Assembly: GCA_020629435.1 (NCBI GenBank)
Contig: JAHDDI010000003.1
Coordinates: 24,075-56,771 of the forward strand
Length of the DNA stretch: 32,697 bases
Direction: 5' to 3'
From: Minisyncoccota bacterium
GTDB lineage: Bacteria; Patescibacteriota; Minisyncoccia; Phycocordibacterales; GCA-2747955
The notes under the pieces are model-generated. The model saw nothing but the letters and a program-made list of their open reading frames with translations, searched no databases and was not told where the DNA came from. Position numbers and translations under genes: made by a program. Below are positions 18,840 through 28,179 of this stretch, in pieces (positions within the stretch are counted from its first letter, which is position 1; each line of letters begins with the position of its first letter).

Positions 18840-19394
18840 TTATTCAGTTGGTAACCAATATGTCTTAATTCCGACATTGAAACGATAGAAGTCGACCTCT
18901 TCTGGGATTTCACTAATTTCAATTGATGTGACGTCAATAATTCGCAGAGACAGTGCTAGGTCATCGATAAAGTCTTTGAAATTTTCGTAAGTTGTTACTA
19001 CCGTAAAGTTGAATCCCACTACACCATACAGTCCCTGATCTGAAACATTGATTTCCTCCACTCCAGCACTATTGTCGGTTAGATTAATCTTGATATCACG
19101 AATAGTCATACCTCGTTTACTAGCAACAGAGTTAACATCCAAAATAAGACGAATATTATCGATATGTGTTGGCAACATTTTAGACAGCCTATTTAGATCT
19201 TCTTCAGAAATTGCATTATAACTTTGCTGGATATCGTTTCTGAATTCACGTATTTCAACTGTTTTTGCCAATGTCTCTTCATATCGGGTTTTTTCAACTT
19301 GCCTCTCTTGGATTAGCTGATACTGAGGATCTACCCATGTAGCAAAAAGCCCTACAGAAAGCATAATGAGAATAACAGGTACAAGAAATTGCAT
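18840..19394 (-). CDS. PilO-like type IV pilus assembly protein
   Basis: N-terminal TM plus coiled coil and small alpha/beta domain; gene order. Confidence 0.65.
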   Translation of the reverse strand: MQFLVPVILIMLSVGLFATWVDPQYQLIQERQVEKTRYEETLAKTVEIREFRNDIQQSYNAISEEDLNRLSKMLPTHIDNIRLILDVNSVASKRGMTIRDIKINLTDNSAGVEEINVSDQGLYGVVGFNFTVVTTYENFKDFIDDLALSLRIIDVTSIEISEIPEEVDFYRFNVGIKTYWLPTE

Positions 19395-19398
19395 ATAT

Positions 19399-19974
19399 CT
19401 ATAGGTTAGTGATAAATAAATCCTGGTCTAAGGTGAACGACAAATCAAACTGAATTCCACCTTCTCGTGCTTGATTTACTCCGCTGAGTAATAAATCTTT
19501 CATCTGACTCCCTTCTCGACCATAACGGTCAGCCTGTAGTGCAACATGTGCATAGGTTGGTGCAAATCCCCGAGACGAGACCACAACATTAGGGCCATCA
19601 GTATTAAAGCTAAAGTCTGACAGATATATATCAGTCAATGTATCTTCTTCTAAGATACTGAATATTTCAGAAATATTTACGTGGTTATCCAAAATAACGG
19701 TTGCAGACTTGATCCGGTTATTAACATTGATAAACTCCTCTACTGTAGACAGCCCATAGTTGTCACGGTTTTTCTGTAACTCTTCTAGTGCTTGTGAGTT
19801 TGCGGATTCTATTTGTTGTAACCACAAGAAAACTCCCAAAGATGCCAATAGGGATGTCAAAAAAATAATAATCGCAATTAACAGAAAAAGATTGGCAGCG
19901 AGAGGTGCCCGCACTTTTTGTTTGCTTTTAATATCTCCCTTGGGAATAAATGACGCGTTAATACCTCTATCCAT
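19399..19974 (-). CDS. PilN-like type IV pilus assembly protein
   Basis: N-terminal TM/coiled-coil fimbrial-assembly architecture; start at MDRGINASF. Confidence 0.65.
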   Translation of the reverse strand: MDRGINASFIPKGDIKSKQKVRAPLAANLFLLIAIIIFLTSLLASLGVFLWLQQIESANSQALEELQKNRDNYGLSTVEEFINVNNRIKSATVILDNHVNISEIFSILEEDTLTDIYLSDFSFNTDGPNVVVSSRGFAPTYAHVALQADRYGREGSQMKDLLLSGVNQAREGGIQFDLSFTLDQDLFITNL

Positions 19975-20045
19975 ATACTGATTATATCCCGCGCAAGGAT
20001 GCAAACCAAACAAAACTGTGGGGATAAGGAAGTATCCAATATGGT

Positions 20046-20087
20046 AGATAGAACAAAACACACCTCATGGTGTGTTTTGTTCTATCT
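20046..20087. terminator. Perfect 19-bp palindromic terminator
   Basis: AGATAGAACAAAACACACC tcat GGTGTGTTTTGTTCTATCT. Confidence 0.8.
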
Positions 20088-20103
20088 GTTATTCATGAGT
20101 ACT

Positions 20104-20391
20104 TTACCGGAACCCACCATCTATTTCTATTTGTTGGTCTGCAGGATTTGCACCAACAGTCGACGTGATGAAATTAATTATCCCGCCTACAGAGAACATA
20201 ATGGTCATTCCAACCAGTCCCCAAATCATATGACTTTTTCCAACAGAATTATCAGTCTGTCCGTCAGAGACACTAACCATAAATTGAAACAAACCCCAAA
20301 AGAAAAACAGTAACGCCGCTGCAAAACCCAATGTAATCAAAGGATCAATTAACACGGTAATGAATTTTCCTAACGCTTGTTCGATGGTCAT
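20104..20391 (-). CDS. T4SS_pilin-like small membrane protein
   Basis: Two TM: ITLGFAAALLFFFWGLFQFMVS...GKSHMIWGLVGMTIMFSVGGIINFI. Confidence 0.75.
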   Translation of the reverse strand: MTIEQALGKFITVLIDPLITLGFAAALLFFFWGLFQFMVSVSDGQTDNSVGKSHMIWGLVGMTIMFSVGGIINFITSTVGANPADQQIEIDGGFR

Positions 20392-20420
20392 ATACTAAGT
20401 ATGTATTATTCTTTAGAATA

Positions 20421-20777
20421 TTACCCTCCCCCTGCACTTCCTCGATTCAGTCCGTTTACACTTGGAACATCAATTGAATCTGTGTTTTGAAGATTTAATG
20501 TGTTTTGCATGAAACTTACTAGTCCAAATACAGATGACATCACAAATATTGCAATAACACCCCAAATCATTGTGCTTTTTCCTTTTTCTTTGTCGTCTCC
20601 TTCTTTTAGGATAAACATTGCTAGCCCATAGAAGAAGAATAGTAGTGCTGCTGCAAATGCAATCGGTGTTAGTGACGCGATCCATCTTCCAACTGTTTCA
20701 ATTAATCCATCGACATTATTTTGTCCAAATGCGATTGCTGGTGCTACAAAACCAACTGCGATAATAAGTTTTTTCAT
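20421..20777 (-). CDS. T4SS_pilin-like protein with signal peptide
   Basis: PIAFAAALLFFFYGLAMFILKEGDDKEKGKSTMIWGVIAIFVMSSVFGLVSFMQ. Confidence 0.78.
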   Translation of the reverse strand: MKKLIIAVGFVAPAIAFGQNNVDGLIETVGRWIASLTPIAFAAALLFFFYGLAMFILKEGDDKEKGKSTMIWGVIAIFVMSSVFGLVSFMQNTLNLQNTDSIDVPSVNGLNRGSAGGG

Positions 20778-20861
20778 AAAAAATAATTTAACAATAATAA
20801 TTATACCTATTTATTGTACCACTGCGCAATACAAGTACAACGTTCTAATCCACACAACCAT

Positions 20862-21227
20862 CTATCGAAATTCAATAGATGGTTGTGTTGGTGCTTTGAC
20901 ATTATTAACTCCAAATGAACTTTGTAAAAAACCAACCAGCCCCCAAATAGATGCCATCACGAACAATGTTATCACCCCCCAAATCATTAGATTACGCCCC
21001 TTTGCGTGCTCTCCACTATCACCGGCTGCCAACATAAATTGGACTAGTCCCACAAAAAATAACAGCAACGCAAGCGCGAATGCAACAGGTATCAACAACT
21101 GTACCCAACCCAGTACAGTATCAACCAGACTAAATACATTATTATTCTGACCAAAAACTATTGCAGGAAAAAATATCAGTCCAATTTGTAACAAACCTTT
21201 TGTAGTTTGAAATTTAAAAATATTCAT
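20862..21227 (-). CDS. T4SS_pilin-like protein
   Basis: PVAFALALLLFFVGLVQFMLAAGDSGEHAKGRNLMIWGVITLFVMASIWGLVGFLQ. Confidence 0.8.
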   Translation of the reverse strand: MNIFKFQTTKGLLQIGLIFFPAIVFGQNNNVFSLVDTVLGWVQLLIPVAFALALLLFFVGLVQFMLAAGDSGEHAKGRNLMIWGVITLFVMASIWGLVGFLQSSFGVNNVKAPTQPSIEFR

Positions 21228-21228
21228 A

Positions 21229-21564
21229 TTATAAAGTAAAAATACTGTCTGCAATAAATGCAATTATTCCCCATAACGACCCCATAACAAAGAAAATGAC
21301 AATTCCCCACAACATGAGACTGCGTCCACGTGCGTGTTCCCCTGCGTCGCCAGCAGAATAAATGAATTTAGCCAATCCCCAAAAGAAAACTAACAATGAA
21401 CCCGCTGCCAAAAGTGCTACTAAATTATTCATCAGTGACACCAAAACATCGACAAAGCCTCCCAGTGATCGCCCTTGGTTGTTTACTAATATTGGATTAT
21501 TTTGTGCCGCAGTAGTTGAGACTATAGCGAACCAAAGCGATATCGTTGTAATCGTTTTTTTCAT
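21229..21564 (-). CDS. T4SS_pilin-like protein
   Basis: LLAAGSLLVFFWGLAKFIYSAGDAGEHARGRSLMLWGIVIFFVMGSLWGIIAFI. Confidence 0.8.
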   Translation of the reverse strand: MKKTITTISLWFAIVSTTAAQNNPILVNNQGRSLGGFVDVLVSLMNNLVALLAAGSLLVFFWGLAKFIYSAGDAGEHARGRSLMLWGIVIFFVMGSLWGIIAFIADSIFTL

Positions 21565-21565
21565 A

Positions 21566-21940
21566 TTATCGAATTATTTGGTCTACGGTATTGGTAACTA
21601 ATTCCAGAATTACATATGCGCCTAACAAAACAACTCCTCCAATAATTACATAGAGAAAATTTGTTTTTGCTTGTGCCAATTTCTGATCATTACCTTGAGC
21701 TGATACAAATTGAAATCCTGACCACAGCAGTGCCAATGTAATAACAATTGGTGCGATTAAACCTACCAAAATATCTTTCACAATGTATACAACTAATTCC
21801 TGTAGCCCCATACCGTCTTTTAGTGGATTACATAATTTACCTCCACAAGTTGGACCCTGGGCGTTTTGAGCATGAGTGATGGCCGGAACCAATACTGTCC
21901 ACACAAACACAAACCCAGGTATCATTATTGTTTTATTCAT
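21566..21940 (-). CDS. T4SS_pilin-like protein
   Basis: IAPIVITLALLWSGFQFVSAQGNDQKLAQAKTNFLYVIIGGVVLLGAYVILELV. Confidence 0.78.
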   Translation of the reverse strand: MNKTIMIPGFVFVWTVLVPAITHAQNAQGPTCGGKLCNPLKDGMGLQELVVYIVKDILVGLIAPIVITLALLWSGFQFVSAQGNDQKLAQAKTNFLYVIIGGVVLLGAYVILELVTNTVDQIIR

Positions 21941-21950
21941 AATATCTATA

Positions 21951-23270
21951 TTACTGATTTTCTAATAAATTGGAAACGTCGTCGTCTATAAAATCTTGCC
22001 GCAAGAATGTCCCCATAAATGTCGAGACTAACAACCATGCCAACAACACGACACAGAATCCCCCGATTGCTTTAAATATTGCTGACTTGGCCTGGGCTAA
22101 TTCTGCAGAGTTACCTCGTGCTGTAACCAGTTTAAACCCTGCAATAAATATTGCCAACACAACAGCAATAGCCGCAGCCCATATAATGAACGTGACCACA
22201 TTATTGATTAATTGAACAAATTCCAACCATCCGCATGTTTTCCCTGTTCCGTCTGTTCCACATTCTGGAACCAGACCACCTTCTGATCCACCAAATTTAG
22301 TTTCATTAAAAATACGTTCTTGTTCAGCACGGATCCGCTCTAGTCGTTCTGCCTCTGCTGCATTGGCCAATTCTTCTGCTTCTAATTCTATTTGCGCTTC
22401 TGTTCTCCCCACAAGACCTTCATCATTCATACACCACTTCACGTCTGTACCCGACTGGTGTCCAGTTGAATCGACAATAGGGATCTCAATCATTCGACAC
22501 AATGCAGAAGATATTTGCTGTGACTCTTCAGGGTACTTTAAAATAAACCTCGCCTCACATTGCTGTTCATTTTGATACGTACAATCACGACCTGTACCAA
22601 CCCCGAATTGATCTTCGATATCAGGCTCTTGTCTTTGTTCATAAGTAAAACAAACTTGATCAAAACTATATCCCTCACCACTCTGTTGTCTTCTTTCACA
22701 AGAATCCGATTGCTCCATCCATTGCGTATAGGGTCCCTGTGCTAAATTACACTGAGTAAGTGCTTCATTTAGACCAAGTTGATTTACATCAAAACAATTT
22801 TGTGGCGGCCTTGATACACTAATAAATGTATGTAATTTTTCTGTCACAGAATCATCTGAACACGCCGATCCTGAAACCCATTTTCCATTAAATAATCCAG
22901 TTGGATCAAAAAAACATGTATTAGTACATGACCCGCCCGAAGAAGGAAAAAACTGTGCTTGCTCTAGACAAATATTTTCTGACTCATCTAGATCCGCTGC
23001 CTCATGAACCACAATTTGACTTGGATCTATACCCGCACAGAGATAATTTGTGATTGAATCATAAATTGGCGTATCAACCTGGATGTATACATTTCGAGGT
23101 GAAACAGTTGCCCACTCAAAACCTTCTTCAAATACTGCTTCGAGTTGCGCATCATCAAGAGCGCACCCCACTGGTGCCCCATTTACTATACTTGGAATTG
23201 TAAAGATACTAATCAGGCTTGCGGTAAATACAAATAGTATTTTGTTTAAACTAATTCTGTAATAATTCAT
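21951..23270 (-). CDS. Large secreted Cys-rich protein with C-terminal T4SS_pilin-like two-TM module
   Basis: Signal peptide, many Cys, acidic coiled coil, then FIIWAAAIAVVLAIFIAGFKLVTARGNSAELAQAKSAIFKAIGGFCVVLLAWLLV; start at MNYYRIS. Confidence 0.7.
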   Translation of the reverse strand: MNYYRISLNKILFVFTASLISIFTIPSIVNGAPVGCALDDAQLEAVFEEGFEWATVSPRNVYIQVDTPIYDSITNYLCAGIDPSQIVVHEAADLDESENICLEQAQFFPSSGGSCTNTCFFDPTGLFNGKWVSGSACSDDSVTEKLHTFISVSRPPQNCFDVNQLGLNEALTQCNLAQGPYTQWMEQSDSCERRQQSGEGYSFDQVCFTYEQRQEPDIEDQFGVGTGRDCTYQNEQQCEARFILKYPEESQQISSALCRMIEIPIVDSTGHQSGTDVKWCMNDEGLVGRTEAQIELEAEELANAAEAERLERIRAEQERIFNETKFGGSEGGLVPECGTDGTGKTCGWLEFVQLINNVVTFIIWAAAIAVVLAIFIAGFKLVTARGNSAELAQAKSAIFKAIGGFCVVLLAWLLVSTFMGTFLRQDFIDDDVSNLLENQ

Positions 23271-24552
23271 CAAGTTCAGCGTTAGAGACAGAAATCGCTT
23301 GGTCAATTGACCTCTGTCCACTAGTAATATATTCAATCATACGTGAAAAAATTCCATTCGTCGATTGTTCATTGGGGTCAATGAATGTTCGAGCATAAAT
23401 TGCCTCGGTCTTTAACACGTCTTGATACACCTCTTCTGAAACTGTGTTGACCAAGTCTCGTCGTACTGGTGCCAAATTTGATAGATCTAAAAATAAATTT
23501 GCCCCCAATTGGCTGGTCATGTTGGTCGCAGCAGTAAATGCACCACCAATGTTATCTGATGCACGTGGAATCATAAACCCATGCAGTCGTGCATGAACTG
23601 ACTTACGTCGAGACACGTCTTCATCAACAGCCGGAATTTCTGCAATAGCAAAGTTTAAATTTGGATTTTTCAGACGTAGTCCAGCAATATCTGAAGCGGG
23701 TGCAAAATAGACGGCTAATTTACCCGCCAGGAACTGCTCTTCTGCTGATAGCAGTGATCTGTTCCAAGAATATACCCCCTTGGATGCATCCGAAAATTCT
23801 GTATAAAACCGCAACACAGGCAGTGCGGATTCCACGGTGTCGTTTCCTTTTAATATGGCGTACATGTTTCCGTCTTGTGCTTGATACGTTATTGGGTTTC
23901 CAATTTGGAACAACAACGTTGCTAATATTTCTCGATAGTAATTAACATTCCGAGTCTCCCCAAATGCAATTGTTGACTGCAAAACATTTAGTGATTCATC
24001 AACAATGCTCAGCTCTGGTGCTAGTTCAAAAAAATCAGGCCATGACTTGGGTGGTTGTGCTAAACCAGCCGATGCAAACAAATCTCGATTCCAGTACATA
24101 ACCAGTGGATCAGATGCCAATGGTAATGCAACAATTCCACCATCACGAAAATACACTTCTGCTAATTCAACAAAATTTTCTTGAAATATACGCTTAGAGT
24201 AGCTTTCTGATGTTAGCGTGTATGTTTTATTTAAATATCGACTCATTTGTGTTTCATCAATAAACAACAAATCTGGTGACCGTCCAGATGCAAGTGCCTC
24301 TAGGACTTCTTCATCAAACTGACTTTCAGGGAAATAAGTATATTTTACCTTGTCGAATCCTTCAAAATTATTTTGCATCAACGATAAGTACTGTTTAAAT
24401 TGTTTTGAATCATATGATCCCCATATTTCCACAGACCCAATTTGTGGACCGGAATCTTTGGCAGAAAAGGTAGCAAAGGATATCACACCCCCTATAATCA
24501 ATAGAGCAAATATTCCCATCAATGCCAACCTGAAAAGTGATTTGTCTTGCAT
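23251..24552 (-). CDS. Extracellular solute-binding protein (family 1, sugar-type)
   Basis: VEIWGSYDSKQFKQYLSLMQ...SGRSPDLLFIDE...PLASDPLVMYWNRDLFASAGL; start at MQDKSLF. Confidence 0.85.
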   Translation of the reverse strand: MQDKSLFRLALMGIFALLIIGGVISFATFSAKDSGPQIGSVEIWGSYDSKQFKQYLSLMQNNFEGFDKVKYTYFPESQFDEEVLEALASGRSPDLLFIDETQMSRYLNKTYTLTSESYSKRIFQENFVELAEVYFRDGGIVALPLASDPLVMYWNRDLFASAGLAQPPKSWPDFFELAPELSIVDESLNVLQSTIAFGETRNVNYYREILATLLFQIGNPITYQAQDGNMYAILKGNDTVESALPVLRFYTEFSDASKGVYSWNRSLLSAEEQFLAGKLAVYFAPASDIAGLRLKNPNLNFAIAEIPAVDEDVSRRKSVHARLHGFMIPRASDNIGGAFTAATNMTSQLGANLFLDLSNLAPVRRDLVNTVSEEVYQDVLKTEAIYARTFIDPNEQSTNGIFSRMIEYITSGQRSIDQAISVSNAELDELLQN

Positions 24553-24553
24553 A

Positions 24554-25111
24554 TTAATTACTATTATTTGATATATTATTTGCCTGTCGAGCAATTACTC
24601 CGTAGTGATGGTCTCCAGCGCTAAATTCTTTTTCCAAAACAAACCCACTACTTTGCAAAAGCTCTGTTGCAGCTGATTGGTCACAAATTAACGCACTGTC
24701 TGGACCCAAACCATTGTGGCTATCAGTCCAGTCGATGACAATTAGTCGTCCATTTGGTCGCATTATTCGGGACGCTTCGGTGATTGCAGATGCTTTGTCT
24801 TCTAACTGGAACAGTGTGTTACATAATAAAACTGAATCAGCTACATTATCCTGTAATTTAGTTCCACGAACAATTTCGATATCTGCATGGATAATCTCAA
24901 TATTTGAAATCCCCTGCTCTTGTGATTCGGTCGCAATTCGTTCTAACAGTTCGTGCTGTACATCAACCGCATATACTCGCCCCTCTGGACCAATTAGTTG
25001 TGCAGCAGCCCGGGCATAATGCCCACTTCCAGAACCCAAGTCAACAACAACTGACCCGGCTCCCATTCCAATATTGTTTAAGATTTTTTGTGGTTCAGAA
25101 AAATTATTCAT
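24554..25111 (-). CDS. Class I SAM-dependent methyltransferase
   Basis: VVDLGSGSGHYARAAAQLIGPEGRVYAVDVQ. Confidence 0.9.
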   Translation of the reverse strand: MNNFSEPQKILNNIGMGAGSVVVDLGSGSGHYARAAAQLIGPEGRVYAVDVQHELLERIATESQEQGISNIEIIHADIEIVRGTKLQDNVADSVLLCNTLFQLEDKASAITEASRIMRPNGRLIVIDWTDSHNGLGPDSALICDQSAATELLQSSGFVLEKEFSAGDHHYGVIARQANNISNNSN

Positions 25112-25175
25112 ACCATCTATTATATGTCTAAATTATGTATCAACAAACAACACATGTTAACAGATAGGCCAGGGT

Positions 25176-25766
25176 TTATTTTTGTTTACTAACTGCACTG
25201 GTGTATCCCTCGGCTATGATGCGTTGGATATACGTATCTGATCTGTCCGCAATATCCGCCAATTGCCCTGTATATTTTCGGGACATTTTTCTTTTGACCA
25301 AATAATTCTGTACTGCATTATTTCCTTTTGGTTTTCGAGGATTACCAAACCAGTCCGTAGGGCAAACACCTATGCGTATACGTATAAAATTTCGGCCATT
25401 TAGTACCTCTTCAATGCTTTTTATGCCATTATGCCCCCCACTTCCTCGATTTCGAGCAATTTTAACGACACCAAAGGGTAAATCAATGTCATCATACACA
25501 ACAATAACCTTGTCTATGTCGATATCATTAATATCTTTGAGTGATTTTCCTGACTCGTTCATAAATGTTTGTGGCTTAATCAGTGTTACACCGCATTCAC
25601 CAATAACACCTTGTGAAATATCTGCCTTACGCATACGGTCAAAACTAAAATCATCAAAATCAATATTATGTTTTTTTTGCAACAAGTCTAAAATCATCCA
25701 TCCAATGTTATGTGGTGTATCCTGATACTGCTCTCCTGGATTACCTAATCCAACTATATAAAACAT
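25176..25766 (-). CDS. pth: Peptidyl-tRNA hydrolase
   Basis: IVGLGNPGEQYQDTPHNIGWMILD; KPQTFMNESGKSL; YDDIDLPFG; GSGGHNGIKSI. Confidence 0.96.
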   Translation of the reverse strand: MFYIVGLGNPGEQYQDTPHNIGWMILDLLQKKHNIDFDDFSFDRMRKADISQGVIGECGVTLIKPQTFMNESGKSLKDINDIDIDKVIVVYDDIDLPFGVVKIARNRGSGGHNGIKSIEEVLNGRNFIRIRIGVCPTDWFGNPRKPKGNNAVQNYLVKRKMSRKYTGQLADIADRSDTYIQRIIAEGYTSAVSKQK

Positions 25767-25887
25767 CTTGCTATTGTATCATCTTACTGTGAGCCCCAAA
25801 ATCATCAATTTCTGAATCATTTATATATTTTTGTGAATTCTCCTTAATGCCGAATCCTTGCTCTTGCTCGTATAATTGCCTTTTTCT

Positions 25888-25895
25888 GGTATAAT
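25888..25895 (+). promoter_or_regulatory. Extended -10 box for lepB (predicted leaderless)
   Basis: Extended TGGTATAAT; TATAAT at 25890-25895, 7 nt before ATG 25903. Confidence 0.65.
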
Positions 25896-25902
25896 CATGC
25901 CG

Positions 25903-26457
25903 ATGAAATCTGAATCAAATAAATCGTGGATCAGAGAATTAACAGAATTCTTTATCTTGTTGTTCGTAATTATTATCCCCTTTAGAATATATGTCGCTGA
26001 ACCGTATATAGTTTCTGGTATTTCCATGTCAGAAACCTATGAAACTGGACATTATTTGATAATAAACAAATTCTGGCACAAACTGTCAGATATTGATCGT
26101 GGCGATGTTTTAGTGTTTCGATCTCCAAATGATGATAATAAATTTTATATTAAAAGAGTAATCGGATTACCCGGAGAAACTGTTTCGATATCAAACACTG
26201 TCGTAACTATTAGTCCCGAAGATGGCTCAGACCCCTTCGTTCTCGAAGAACCCTACATTAAAAACCCTACATATGCAGAGGTGAGCCTGACATTATCAGA
26301 ACAAGAGTATTTTATGATGGGTGACAACAGGGAAAATAGTTACGATTCGCGCGCGTGGGGTCCACTGAACGAAACTGCTATTAGAGGTGAACCCGTCATG
26401 CGACTATTCCCTTTTACAGACATTAATCTTTTACCAGGTAGATACCAACAATACTAA
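25903..26457 (+). CDS. lepB: Signal peptidase I
   Basis: GISMSETYETGHYLIINK; GDVLVFRSP; YIKRVIGLPGE; MMGDNRENSYDSRAWGPL. Confidence 0.93.
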   Translation: MKSESNKSWIRELTEFFILLFVIIIPFRIYVAEPYIVSGISMSETYETGHYLIINKFWHKLSDIDRGDVLVFRSPNDDNKFYIKRVIGLPGETVSISNTVVTISPEDGSDPFVLEEPYIKNPTYAEVSLTLSEQEYFMMGDNRENSYDSRAWGPLNETAIRGEPVMRLFPFTDINLLPGRYQQY

Positions 26458-26469
26458 TACACATTTTTT

Positions 26470-27603
26470 ATGGCTACAAAAAAACAACAAACTCCAAAAC
26501 CAAAAAATAACGCTGAGCATACTGCGTTTCACTATGGTTTTGATTTAGTAGAAATTAAAGAAACAGCTGGTGCAAACACTAAAGGGCAACGTGCCGAAGA
26601 AGAAAAAGTAAAGGTGCTAAAATACTACAGCAGTGACAACGACCTGAAACGTGAAATACCCAAATCAATGATGTTTTACAATAAACCATTGATAAAAGAA
26701 AAAGATGGAAAAAAATCAGCCAATACTATTGGGCTTGATTTAATTGGGGTGGACAATGCTTTGGCCGAAGCATTAGTTATTCAGACTGCACTTTCTATTT
26801 TAAAAGACGAAGGATACAAAGATTTATCTATTGAAATTAATTCAATCGGAGACAAAGATTCTGTTAAGCGATTTGAAAAAGAACTAGTTGCGTATTACAA
26901 AACACGGACGGATGACTTGAAATCTATTGAAAAGAAAAAAATTAATGCTGATCATGTTATGGAGTTGTTTACTTCTGACAAAGATTATATGCAAGAAATA
27001 AATGCAGACGCACCAAAACCTATCTACTTCCTGTCTGATAGCAGCTCTGCTCACTTTAAAGAAGTATTAGAATTTTTAGAAGAAATCAATACTCCATACA
27101 ATATTTCAGATTCATTGATTGGTGATAAAAATTATTTCTCAAAAGTTATCTTTGTGATTAAGGGAAGAATCGGTAAAGAAAAAGAATCAAAAGTACTAGC
27201 CCGCGGTGGACGGTACGACGAATTAGCCGGAGAAGTAACACGTAAAAGAAAGATTGCTGCAGTTGGATTATCAATGGACTTTAAAGCAAAAACTAAAAAA
27301 CCAACCACTAAAGCAACAGATGTTAGCATTCATTTAATTAAGATTGGGTTTAATGCAAAACTAAAATCACTAGAAATTATGGAGGCAATGAAATCTGTTG
27401 GTGCTCCACTCAACCATAGCCTGGACGAGAAAAAGATATCTCACCAAATTGAACATGCCGTAGAAAACGACGCATCATACGCACTAATTGTGGGCCAAAG
27501 AGAAGCAAACAACGGAAAAGTTCTGGTTCGAAACATGGAAACCAGCGCACAAGATGAGATAAAAATAGAGGACCTGGCAAAATACATGAAAAAATTAATG
27601 TAA
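26470..27603 (+). CDS. Histidyl-tRNA synthetase-like protein with degenerate catalytic motifs
   Basis: LSIEINSIGD, LARGGRYDELAGE, C-terminal anticodon-binding-like KKISHQIEHAVENDASYALIVGQREANNGKVLVRNM; class II motifs 1 and 2 not recognisable. Confidence 0.75.
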   Translation: MATKKQQTPKPKNNAEHTAFHYGFDLVEIKETAGANTKGQRAEEEKVKVLKYYSSDNDLKREIPKSMMFYNKPLIKEKDGKKSANTIGLDLIGVDNALAEALVIQTALSILKDEGYKDLSIEINSIGDKDSVKRFEKELVAYYKTRTDDLKSIEKKKINADHVMELFTSDKDYMQEINADAPKPIYFLSDSSSAHFKEVLEFLEEINTPYNISDSLIGDKNYFSKVIFVIKGRIGKEKESKVLARGGRYDELAGEVTRKRKIAAVGLSMDFKAKTKKPTTKATDVSIHLIKIGFNAKLKSLEIMEAMKSVGAPLNHSLDEKKISHQIEHAVENDASYALIVGQREANNGKVLVRNMETSAQDEIKIEDLAKYMKKLM

Positions 27604-27621
27604 GAATATTATTTACAACAA

Positions 27622-27650
27622 CAAAAACCGCGCAATGCGGTTTTGTTTTG
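27622..27650 (+). terminator. Terminator after HisRS-like gene
   Basis: CAAAAACCGC gcaat GCGGTTTTG followed by TTTTG. Confidence 0.75.
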
Positions 27651-27795
27651 GCTATGTTTTTGGGCATCTCAATCCTACACAAGCAACTTATTATATTATT
27701 TGCTTCGGTTTTTTTATTATTAACTTTTTGGAATATATATCCATGTATCCTCACTCTGTTCTATACAAAATAGCTTTTTTCAGTATCTTTTTTTG

Positions 27796-28042
27796 TCCGT
27801 TATTCAAACACTACTAGCTTCGACCAAACTACCTGTTGGTCTGCAGATAGTGTTTGGAATAAAGGACGGAGGTGTTATTCAGTTCCGATTATGTAATTTA
27901 GCTTGAGGTTCAAGTACAATTTTAATACTGTATTAATTCCACCGTTACAACTTTTCTTGAACCCCTGCAGACGAGACGATTAGATGGTTTTTTCCTTCAG
28001 GCAGTCTCGTCGAAGCCAGTTCAAAAAAAGTTAGTAATAAAA
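27796..28042 (+). ncRNA. Candidate structured RNA, copy A
   Basis: Homologous to 30114-30421 (reverse strand). Stems: 27796-27813/27848-27870; GACCAA/TTGGTC 27822-27827/27836-27841; CAGT/ACTG 27880-27883/27927-27930; AACTTTTCTTGAAC/GTTCAAAAAAAGTT 27949-27962/28019-28032; GACGAGAC/GTCTCGTC 27970-27977/28004-28011. Confidence 0.7.
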
Positions 28043-28179
28043 AAAATTCCAAAGCAGATACTAAAAATTTTAAACAATCAAAGTGATGATGCACAAGCGC
28101 AAATGTACATATCCAAAGACTATGTCTTTACAAAACCACGCAAGCTGCAAACAAGAACCTACTTAGTCGAAAATAGACT

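Noticed and set aside
27635-27817. 60-aa + strand ORF
   Set aside because: Begins inside a terminator hairpin, overlaps the candidate RNA, low-complexity aromatic/Ile composition.
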